Below the pieces are notes generated by a model. The model searched no databases and was not told the origin of the DNA. It worked only from the letters and a program-made list of their open reading frames with translations. Source: Burkholderiaceae bacterium (GTDB lineage Bacteria > Pseudomonadota > Gammaproteobacteria > Burkholderiales > Burkholderiaceae). Taken from it: a DNA stretch of 7,179 bases. A program made the translations under genes and the position numbers. Positions 1 through 5,532 of the stretch are shown piece after piece; positions within the stretch are counted from its first letter, which is position 1; the number at the start of each line of letters is the position of its first letter. Where the stretch lies: contig JAKONL010000390.1 of assembly GCA_022701965.1 (NCBI GenBank), positions 1-7,179 of the forward strand, given 5' to 3'.

Positions 1-105
1 ACGACCGAGAACATCGAACAGGCCGTGGCCCGCCAGACCGACAAGGGCCGCGATGCAGCCCGCGTGGCGGTCGAGATGGCGCGGCTCCTCGCCACACTGA
101 CCTGA
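1..105 (+). CDS. ribH: 6,7-dimethyl-8-ribityllumazine synthase, C-terminal end (partial)
   Basis: Only the last 34 codons and the TGA stop are in the window; the gene begins beyond the left edge. The visible peptide starts [11 protein letters not shown] and continues [16 protein letters not shown]. This matches the conserved C-terminal helix of lumazine synthase, where a T-x-x-x-x-EQA segment is followed by K-G-x-x-A-A and an E-M-A helix. The enzyme condenses 5-amino-6-ribitylamino-uracil with 3,4-dihydroxy-2-butanone 4-phosphate, the penultimate step of riboflavin synthesis, in the cytoplasm. Having nusB immediately downstream, one base after the stop, is the classical ribH-nusB arrangement of proteobacteria and supports the call. 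The catalytic residues lie outside the window, so the identification rests on the tail and the context. Confidence 0.86.
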   Translation, partial: TTENIEQAVARQTDKGRDAARVAVEMARLLATLT

Positions 106-106
106 C

Positions 107-649
107 ATGACCGAAGACATTACCAAGACCACCGCAGCCGCCAAGCCGCCGCGCCAGACGCGCACCGGCCTCACCAGCACCGGCGCGCGCAAGGCCTCGG
201 CCAAGTCCAACCGCAGCCGCTCGCGCGAGTTCGCGCTGCAGGCGCTCTACCAGCACCTGGTCGGGCGCAACGACCCGACCGACATCGACCATTTCACGCG
301 CGACCTCGCCGGCTTCCACAAGGCGGACGCCGCCCACTACGACGCGCTGCTGCACGGCTCGATCCGCGAGGAAGCCGAACTCGACGCGCTGATCGTGCCG
401 CTGCTCGACCGCAAGATGGCCGAGATCTCGCCGGTCGAGCATGCGGTGATGTGGATCGGCGTCTACGAGTTCAGGCACTGTCTGGACGTGCCGTGGCGCG
501 TGGTGCTCAACGAATGCATCGAGCTTGCCAAGGAGTTCGGTGGTACCGACGGCCACAAGTACGTCAACGCGGTGCTCAACGGCGTCGCGCCGCAGCTGCG
601 CACGCTCGAAGTCGAGGCCGACCGCGCGTCGGGCAAGGCACGCCCGTGA
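107..649 (+). CDS. nusB: transcription antitermination factor NusB
   Basis: This encodes 180 residues. NusB binds ribosomal protein S10 (NusE) and boxA RNA, and takes part in antitermination of rRNA operons. The all-helical core begins near R36 with [11 protein letters not shown], the usual first helix. The C-terminal signature is clear at about residues 131-160: [15 protein letters not shown], then [12 protein letters not shown]. The family core is about 140 residues. The extra length is an N-terminal tail of roughly 35 residues, rich in Lys, Arg, Ser, Thr and Ala (10 basic and 2 acidic residues among the first 40), probably disordered. The ATG at 107 is one base past the ribH stop with no clear Shine-Dalgarno, so translation is probably coupled. 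No later ATG or GTG would retain the first core helix. The stop overlaps the GTG start of the next gene. Confidence 0.97.
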   Translation: MTEDITKTTAAAKPPRQTRTGLTSTGARKASAKSNRSRSREFALQALYQHLVGRNDPTDIDHFTRDLAGFHKADAAHYDALLHGSIREEAELDALIVPLLDRKMAEISPVEHAVMWIGVYEFRHCLDVPWRVVLNECIELAKEFGGTDGHKYVNAVLNGVAPQLRTLEVEADRASGKARP

Positions 650-1839
650 GGGTCTCGTCGCGCGCCGAGCGCATCGAGCCGTTCTACGTGATGGAGGTCG
701 CCAAGGCCGCGGGTGCCCTGGCGCGCGAGGTCGCGCATACCGACCGGCCGATGATCTTCCTGAACATCGGCGAGCCCGACTTCACCGCACCGCCGCTGGT
801 CCAGGAAGCGGCCCTGCGCGCCGTGCGCGCCGGCGCGACGCAGTACACGCAGGCGACCGGCCTCGACGCCCTGCGCGAACGGATCAGCGGCTGGTACCGC
901 CAGCGCTTCGGCGTCGACGTGCCGGCGCGGCGCATCGTCGTCACCGCCGGCGCGTCGGCCGCGTTGCAGCTCGCCTGCCTGGCGCTGATCGAGGCCGGCG
1001 ACGAGATGCTGCTGCCCGACCCCAGCTATCCGTGCAACCGGCATTTCGTAACGGCCGCCGACGGCGTGCCGGTCCTGATCCCGACCACCGCCGCCGAGCG
1101 CTTCCAGCTGAGCGCCGACAAGGTCGAGAGTGCCTGGACGCCGCGCACGCGCGGCGTGCTGCTCGCGTCGCCCTCGAACCCGACCGGCACCTCGATCGCA
1201 CCCGACGAACTGCGGCGCATCCACGACGTCGTGACACGTCGCGGCGGCATCACGATCGTCGACGAAATCTATCTCGGCCTGTCCTACGACGAACACTTCG
1301 GCCAGACGGCGCTCGCCATCGACGATCAGGTCATCAGCATCAACAGCTTCAGCAAGTACTTCAGCATGACCGGCTGGCGGCTCGGATGGATGGTGGTGCC
1401 CGACGCGATCGTGCCGGCCGTCGAGCGGCTGGCGCAGAACCTGTTCATCTGCGCGAGCACGGTCTCGCAGTCCGCGGCGCTGGCCTGCTTCGAGGATGCG
1501 AGCATCGCCGAGTACGAACGCCGGCGCACCGAGTTCAGGGCCCGGCGCGACTGGTTCATCCCGCAGTTGAACGCGCTCGGCCTCGCGGTGCCGGTCGTGC
1601 CCGACGGCGCGTTCTATGCCTGGGCCGACTGCACGGCCTTCGCGCAGCGCCTGGGCATCTCGGGCAGCTGGGACTTCGCCTTCGAGGCGATGAAACGCGC
1701 CCACGTGGCCGTCACGCCGGGCCGCGATTTCGGCAATGCCGCAACCGGCGGTTTCGTGCGCTTCTCGACCGCGAGTTCGATGGCGCACCTCGAGGAAGCG
1801 GTGGTGCGCCTGGCCGCGCTCAAGGCGTCGGCCGCATGA
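646..1839 (+). CDS. PLP-dependent class I/II aminotransferase, substrate unassigned
   Basis: This encodes 397 residues, a normal length for fold-type I aminotransferases of the aspartate/alanine type. Visible landmarks are the N-terminal GEPDF segment (residues 42-46), the phosphate-cup segment GASAALQ (102-108), Tyr128 expected to stack on the cofactor ring, SNPTG (177-181), and DEIY with Asp206 for the pyridine nitrogen. Lys237 in [15 protein letters not shown] is the Schiff-base lysine, and Arg372 in GGFVRFS is the likely alpha-carboxylate-binding arginine. The frame is open from 451, but the GTG at 646 is preferred: it overlaps the nusB stop as GTGA, has a weak AAGG at 635-638, and keeps the conserved [11 protein letters not shown] segment. 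An ATG at 691 would remove that segment. The enzyme is cytoplasmic and transfers an amino group to a 2-oxo acid. The amino donor cannot be read from sequence, so no symbol is given. Confidence 0.95.
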   Translation: MRVSSRAERIEPFYVMEVAKAAGALAREVAHTDRPMIFLNIGEPDFTAPPLVQEAALRAVRAGATQYTQATGLDALRERISGWYRQRFGVDVPARRIVVTAGASAALQLACLALIEAGDEMLLPDPSYPCNRHFVTAADGVPVLIPTTAAERFQLSADKVESAWTPRTRGVLLASPSNPTGTSIAPDELRRIHDVVTRRGGITIVDEIYLGLSYDEHFGQTALAIDDQVISINSFSKYFSMTGWRLGWMVVPDAIVPAVERLAQNLFICASTVSQSAALACFEDASIAEYERRRTEFRARRDWFIPQLNALGLAVPVVPDGAFYAWADCTAFAQRLGISGSWDFAFEAMKRAHVAVTPGRDFGNAATGGFVRFSTASSMAHLEEAVVRLAALKASAA

Positions 1840-2285
1840 GCTTCGCCTTCGACGTCCGCGTGTATTGGGAGGACACCGACGCCGGCGGCATCGTCTTCTA
1901 TGCGAACTACCTGAAGTTCATGGAGCGCGCGCGCACCGAATGGCTGCGCTCGCTCGGCATCGCGCAGCGCACCCTGCGCGAAGCCACGGGCGGCATGTTC
2001 GTGGTGAGCGAGACGCAGCTCAAGTACCACCGGCCGGCCCGCCTGGACGACGAACTCCGCGTGACGGCCGAACTCCGACAGATCGGTTCCGCCTCGCTGA
2101 TAATCGGCCAGCGCGTGCTATCGAAATCGGAGCGTCCGAACGACCTGCCCCACGTCCTTTGCGAAGGCACGATCCGTATCGGCTGGGTCGACGACACCAC
2201 GCTGCGTCCCGCGCGCATGCCGCGCGATGTCGCGGGAACCCTCGAGCGCTACCGCAGCTCCATGTCTCAAACCTTCACGCCATGA
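1836..2285 (+). CDS. ybgC: Tol-Pal associated acyl-CoA thioesterase YbgC
   Basis: This encodes 149 residues with a single hot-dog fold of the 4-hydroxybenzoyl-CoA thioesterase type. The family motif is near the N-terminus: YWEDTDAGGIVFYANY, with Asp15 at the position of the catalytic aspartate (Asp18 of E. coli YbgC). It is followed by the ERARTEWLR helix at about 30-38, and by YHRPARLDDEL around 65-75 in the central sheet. The enzyme hydrolyses acyl-CoA thioesters in the cytoplasm. It is almost always the first gene of tol clusters, although its role in Tol function is unclear. The start ATG overlaps the aminotransferase stop as ATGA, with a weak AAGG about 10 bases upstream. Its own stop overlaps the tolQ start in the same way, so it is probably translated by coupling. 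The context and motif make the call secure. Confidence 0.96.
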   Translation: MSFAFDVRVYWEDTDAGGIVFYANYLKFMERARTEWLRSLGIAQRTLREATGGMFVVSETQLKYHRPARLDDELRVTAELRQIGSASLIIGQRVLSKSERPNDLPHVLCEGTIRIGWVDDTTLRPARMPRDVAGTLERYRSSMSQTFTP

Positions 2286-3004
2286 ACCAAGATCTCTCCA
2301 TCGTCACCCTTCTGCTGCATGCGAGCTTCGTCGTGCAGCTGGTCGTGCTCCTGCTGGTGGGCATTTCCATCGCCAGCTGGGCCGCGATCTTCCGCAAGTA
2401 CTTCGCGCTCAAGCGCATGCGCTCGCTCAACGACGAATTCGAGCGCGAATTCTGGTCGGGCACCAGCCTGAACGAGCTCTTCGCGTCGGCCGCGCAGAAC
2501 GCCAAGCTGTCCGGTCCGATGGAACGGATCTTCGCGTCCGGCATGCGCGAATATCAGAAGCTGCGCGAGCGCCACGTGTCCGATGCCGGCACGCTGCTCG
2601 ACGGCGCGCGCCGTGCGATGCGCGCGAGCTTCCAGCGCGAACTGGACGTGGCCGAGTCGAACCTCTCGTTCCTTGCGACCGTCGGCTCGGTGTCGCCCTA
2701 CGTCGGCCTCTTCGGCACCGTCTGGGGCATCATGCATGCGTTCACCGGCCTGGCCGCGCTGGCGCAGGTGACGCTCGCGACGGTCGCACCGGGCATCGCC
2801 GAAGCCCTGGTCGCTACCGCGATCGGCCTGTTCGCCGCGATCCCGGCCGTCGTCAGCTACAACCGCTTCGCCCGCGAGATCGACAAGATCGCCATCGCGC
2901 TGGAGACCTTCACCGAAGAGTTCTCCAACATCCTTCAGCGCAACCTGTCCACGCAGATCCCGGCGGCGGGCGGCGTGGGCCAGGCGTCTTCCACCGGCCG
3001 CTGA
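2282..3004 (+). CDS. tolQ: Tol-Pal system proton channel subunit TolQ
   Basis: This encodes 240 residues, against about 230 for E. coli TolQ. It is an inner-membrane protein of the MotA/TolQ/ExbB family that forms the pentameric stator around TolR and uses the proton-motive force to drive TolA. The first membrane segment is at about 16-37. A cytoplasmic loop follows, containing the GMREYQKLRE and FQRELDVAE stretches. The second segment is around 130-152, including TVGSVSPYVGLFGTVWGIM. The third is at about 173-195, including ALVATAIGLFAAIPAVV. Thr146 and Thr179 match the channel threonines 145 and 178 of E. coli. The C-terminal tail after residue 222 is short, low-complexity and rich in Gly, Ala and Ser. 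The ATG overlaps the ybgC stop as ATGA with no visible Shine-Dalgarno. The ExbB alternative is excluded by the neighbouring ybgC and tolA. Confidence 0.98.
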   Translation: MNQDLSIVTLLLHASFVVQLVVLLLVGISIASWAAIFRKYFALKRMRSLNDEFEREFWSGTSLNELFASAAQNAKLSGPMERIFASGMREYQKLRERHVSDAGTLLDGARRAMRASFQRELDVAESNLSFLATVGSVSPYVGLFGTVWGIMHAFTGLAALAQVTLATVAPGIAEALVATAIGLFAAIPAVVSYNRFAREIDKIAIALETFTEEFSNILQRNLSTQIPAAGGVGQASSTGR

Positions 3005-3014
3005 GCCGAGCCCG

Positions 3015-3020
3015 AAGGAG
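3015..3020 (+). promoter_or_regulatory. Shine-Dalgarno site of tolR
   Basis: AAGGAG lies 8 bases before the tolR ATG, inside the 24-base tolQ-tolR gap. It is the strongest ribosome-binding site in the plus-strand operon, where most other junctions rely on overlapping stop and start codons. It suggests independent initiation of tolR, and it fixes the start at 3029. Confidence 0.8.
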
Positions 3021-3028
3021 CAGAACCC

Positions 3029-3466
<438 letters not shown>

Positions 3467-3469
3467 CGA

Positions 3470-4534
3470 ATGTCGCTTGCTGCCGATCGTCTCGAATTCA
3501 CGCCGCCGCCGCAGCGCGGAACACCTCGTGCGATCGTCTTCGCGCTGCTCGCGCACGGGGTGCTCATCGCGGCGCTGACCTGGGGCGTGCACTGGAAGCG
3601 CGACGCCGAGGACGATGCGGTCGAGGCGGAGATCTGGTCGACCACCGTGCAGCGCGCGGCGCCGCGCCTGTCGCAACCGCCGGCACCGACGCCGACGCCC
3701 GTGACACCGCCGCCGCCGCCGGCACCTGCTCCGGCACCCCGGCCCGCTCCGCCGCCGCCGCCTCCCCCACCGCCCGCGCCTGCGGTCCGCGCACCCGACC
3801 CGACGCCGGCGCCGCGCGCCCCGGACATCGCACTGGAACGCGAGAAAAAGGCGAAGGAACAGAAGGAACGCGAACTCGAGCAGGCGCGCCAGGAGAAGAA
3901 GGTCGAGGCCGCACGCAAGGCCGCTCAGGAGAAGAAGGAACTCGAGGCGAAGCAGCGCGCCGAGGAAGAAGCCCAGGACCGCAAGGAAGCGCAGCAGAAG
4001 GCACTGGCCGACGCGCGGAAGAAGAAGGAGGCCGAGCAGAAACAGGCCGAAGCGAAGCAGGCGCAGGCGGAAGCGGCGAAGAAGAAGGAGGCCGAGGCCA
4101 GGCAGGCCCAGGCCGATGCCGCGAAGAAGGCCGCGGCCACGGAAGCCGCCGCCAGGCAGGCGGCCGCCGATCGAGCCGCGACGCTCAGGCGCATGCAGGG
4201 CTTGGCGGGTGCGAGCGGTGACGACAACGCTACCGGCAATGCGCTCAAGTCCAGCGGCCCTTCGGGCAGTTACGGCGCCAAGGTGGCTGCCGCGGTGCGC
4301 CCGAACGTCGTCTTCCCCGACGCCGATCTGGTCAACGGCAATCCGAAGGCGGAGTTCGAGGTCAAGCTGGCGCCGGACGGCACGATCGTCGGCGTGAAGC
4401 TCGTGAAGTCGAGCGGGTTGCCGAACTGGGACGAGGCCGCCGAACGCGGACTGCGAAAGACCGACAAGTTGCCGCGCGACAACGACGGCAGGATCTTCCC
4501 GTCGCTGGTCGTCGCACTTCAGCCCAAGCGCTGA
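3470..4534 (+). CDS. tolA: cell envelope integrity protein TolA
   Basis: This encodes 354 residues (E. coli TolA has 421). TolA is anchored in the inner membrane, energised by TolQ/TolR, and spans the periplasm to contact TolB/Pal. Domains in order are: a cytoplasmic N-terminus (1-19); one membrane helix (about 20-39) with His29, matching the conserved histidine of the TolA anchor; and a linker to 64. A Pro/Ala tract follows at about 65-118, including nine consecutive prolines at 94-102. A long Lys/Glu/Ala/Gln-rich helix runs from about 120 to 243, and a Gly/Ser hinge follows. The C-terminal TolA/TonB-like domain is at about 267-354, with VRPNVVFPDADLV and PDGTIVGVKLVKSSGLPNWD. The protein has no cysteine, unlike the disulfide-containing E. 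coli C-terminal domain. TonB is a possible alternative, but the helical domain and the tolQR context favour TolA. The start is 3 bases after tolR. Confidence 0.94.
   Translation: MSLAADRLEFTPPPQRGTPRAIVFALLAHGVLIAALTWGVHWKRDAEDDAVEAEIWSTTVQRAAPRLSQPPAPTPTPVTPPPPPAPAPAPRPAPPPPPPPPPAPAVRAPDPTPAPRAPDIALEREKKAKEQKERELEQARQEKKVEAARKAAQEKKELEAKQRAEEEAQDRKEAQQKALADARKKKEAEQKQAEAKQAQAEAAKKKEAEARQAQADAAKKAAATEAAARQAAADRAATLRRMQGLAGASGDDNATGNALKSSGPSGSYGAKVAAAVRPNVVFPDADLVNGNPKAEFEVKLAPDGTIVGVKLVKSSGLPNWDEAAERGLRKTDKLPRDNDGRIFPSLVVALQPKR
4018..4096 (+). repeat. 60-base-spaced direct repeat in the tolA helical domain
   Basis: The 19-base sequence at 4018-4036 recurs exactly at 4078-4096, 60 bases (20 codons) later. 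Each copy encodes a KKKEAE-type stretch of the periplasmic helix. The surrounding residues repeat more loosely (QAQAE and QAQAD segments). This looks like slippage or duplication within a low-complexity helix, which is common in tolA and probably a source of length variation. Confidence 0.75.
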
Positions 4535-4541
4535 GCGAGGC

Positions 4542-4563
4542 GGTTCCTGCCGCAGCAGGAGCT
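4542..4563. terminator. possible shared hairpin between convergent genes
   Basis: The 30-base gap between the convergent tolA and oxygenase genes holds an inverted repeat. GGTTCCTGC (4542-4550) pairs with GCAGGAGCT (4555-4563) around the loop CGCA, giving nine pairs including two G-U wobbles on the plus-strand RNA. No T-run follows on either side, so it is not a textbook intrinsic terminator. It could still slow or stop transcription from both directions, or protect the 3' ends. Confidence 0.35.
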
Positions 4564-4564
4564 G

Positions 4565-5434
4565 TCAGCGCAGGGTATTGCGCACCTTGCGCATCGCCTG
4601 CCACATGTACGACTTCCCGTTGTCGCGCCAGGGCTGGCGGCCGACGGGCGCCGGCTTCATTCCCACCCGGCGCAGCGCACGGCGCGACATGTGGTTGAAG
4701 CGCAGCGCGTTCTGCCAGGCCAGGCTCTCGCGCGTGCTGAAGAAGATCGACAACGAGATCGAGACGTCCTCGGAGCCGTTGCGCACATGGTGGCCGGCCG
4801 TGAACGGAATGTGCACCGCATCGCCCGGACGGAACTCGTGCTTGGTGGCGAGCGCATCGAATTCCGGCTTCCAGGGCAGCTTCGTATTCTCGAGCGCGAC
4901 GTAGGCTTCGCGATTTTCCGGACTGACGAGCGCGTCGTTCCATTGCGGGAAGACCGACACCTCCTTGCTCCCGCGGAACTGCATCAGGAAGTTCGAATAG
5001 CGGTCGATGTGAAAAGGCGTGATGCTGTCGGGCGACGCGATGAACATGAACAGGCGCGGGTCGGAAACACGCTCGCCGACGCCGCATCTGCGCATCACCT
5101 CCTCCACGTCGGCGATGAGTTCGCGGTAGAGCGACTTGAACGATGCGTCCTCCTCGGGGCCATCGACCATGATGTAGGAGTCCGATACGCGGATCTGCTC
5201 GATCGTCTCCTCGATGGTCAGCACCTTGGTCGGCGTCCTGCACATCACCGACTCGAAATCGTCGCCATTCTTCAGCAGGCCTTTCGAATGCTTGACGCGG
5301 CCCTCCGACAGGGCCGGCAACACCCGCGACAGGTTCTCCAGCGTCAGTGCGGGATGTCCCATGAGCTTGTGCTGGAACTTGAAGGTTTCGCGGTCGAGCA
5401 GGTCGAGCGAGGGCGAGTCTTCAAAGCAGCGCAT
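4565..5434 (-). CDS. cupin/JmjC-fold Fe(II)/2-oxoglutarate-dependent oxygenase, FIH-like
   Basis: This encodes 289 residues, cytoplasmic, with no signal peptide or membrane segment. The start at 5434 has GGAGA 7 bases upstream. Residues 1-125 contain no motif I recognise. The double-stranded beta-helix core runs from about 128 to 234. It carries the iron-ligand motif His142-Ile-Asp144, then Asn148 and Lys157, then FRPGDAVHIPFTAGHHV with His215 as the likely third ligand. The spacings His+6 to Asn and His+15 to Lys equal those of human FIH (His199, Asn205, Lys214), where Lys214 binds 2-oxoglutarate. This predicts a protein or peptide hydroxylase; the substrate is unknown. Residues 246-289 form a basic tail (NHMSRRALRRVG, then WRDNGKSYMWQAMRKVRN). 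The gene lies 98 bases downstream of dnaE on the same strand and is convergent with tolA. It could be transcribed with dnaE or from its own promoter. Family assignment is confident; activity is inferred. Confidence 0.88.
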   Translation of the reverse strand: MRCFEDSPSLDLLDRETFKFQHKLMGHPALTLENLSRVLPALSEGRVKHSKGLLKNGDDFESVMCRTPTKVLTIEETIEQIRVSDSYIMVDGPEEDASFKSLYRELIADVEEVMRRCGVGERVSDPRLFMFIASPDSITPFHIDRYSNFLMQFRGSKEVSVFPQWNDALVSPENREAYVALENTKLPWKPEFDALATKHEFRPGDAVHIPFTAGHHVRNGSEDVSISLSIFFSTRESLAWQNALRFNHMSRRALRRVGMKPAPVGRQPWRDNGKSYMWQAMRKVRNTLR

Positions 5435-5441
5435 GCAGGGG

Positions 5442-5446
5442 TCTCC
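5442..5446 (-). promoter_or_regulatory. Shine-Dalgarno site of the oxygenase gene
   Basis: On the minus strand, GGAGA lies 7 bases before the ATG at 5434, a good position for ribosome binding. It supports this start over any internal one. Confidence 0.6.
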
Positions 5447-5474
5447 GGTCGATGACGGTGGGAATCAACGACAA

Positions 5475-5503
5475 AATGTAAATCAATCTATGCTTTTTGG
5501 CAT
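5475..5503 (-). promoter_or_regulatory. candidate sigma70-type promoter for the oxygenase gene
   Basis: Reading the minus strand, ATGCCA (5503-5498) and TACATT (5480-5475) are separated by exactly 17 bases. Each matches four of six consensus positions for -35 and -10 elements. The predicted start of transcription would be near 5468, giving a leader of about 34 bases before the ATG. The site sits in the only AT-rich part of the window. The match is modest and overlaps an inverted repeat, so it is a suggestion only. Confidence 0.3.
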
Positions 5504-5504
5504 A
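5489..5504 (-). terminator. inverted repeat downstream of dnaE, possible weak terminator
   Basis: TATGC (5489-5493) and GCATA (5500-5504) form a perfect 5-base stem around a 6-base loop, 29 bases past the dnaE stop. On the dnaE transcript the stem is followed by a loosely U-rich stretch (AUUGAUUUACAUUUUG) rather than a clean U-run. It could end part of the dnaE message. It could also be an operator, since it overlaps the candidate promoter. Confidence 0.3.
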
Positions 5505-5532
5505 AGCAGGCTCGTAAAGTACCTCTTTTTGC

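Noticed and set aside
451..645. Upstream extension of the aminotransferase frame inside nusB
   Set aside because: It lies out of frame within nusB and encodes an Arg-rich stretch with no similarity to the family. The GTG at 646 overlapping the nusB stop gives the normal length.
463..1788. A 441-codon open frame on the minus strand opposite the aminotransferase
   Set aside because: It is antisense to a gene with all its catalytic motifs. Its product is a low-complexity Arg/Gly/Ala/Asp mix, as expected from GC-rich codon bias, and it has no recognisable domain or start signal.
525..1835. Open frame on the plus strand running into ybgC
   Set aside because: Only the part from the ATG at 1836 encodes a recognisable protein. 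The upstream part is an out-of-frame reading of nusB and the aminotransferase, rich in Arg.
1736..2281. Upstream extension of the tolQ frame through ybgC
   Set aside because: The sequence is Arg/His-rich and out of frame with ybgC. TolQ similarity begins exactly at the ATG at 2282.
3470..4534. Reading this gene as tonB because of the proline-rich segment and TonB-like C-terminus
   Set aside because: It lies 3 bases after tolR in a ybgC-tolQ-tolR series and has a long Lys/Glu/Ala helix typical of TolA, which TonB lacks.
4565..5434. Recent horizontal transfer of the oxygenase gene judged by base composition
   Set aside because: Sampled 60-base blocks are about 60-65% GC against about 67% in dnaE and 75% at the start of tolA. 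The difference is mild and within ordinary gene-to-gene variation, and no repeats, integrase or tRNA flank the gene.
4691..5455. A 254-codon plus-strand frame opposite the oxygenase gene
   Set aside because: It is antisense to the frame that holds the iron-binding and 2-oxoglutarate motifs. It has no ribosome-binding site or known domain.
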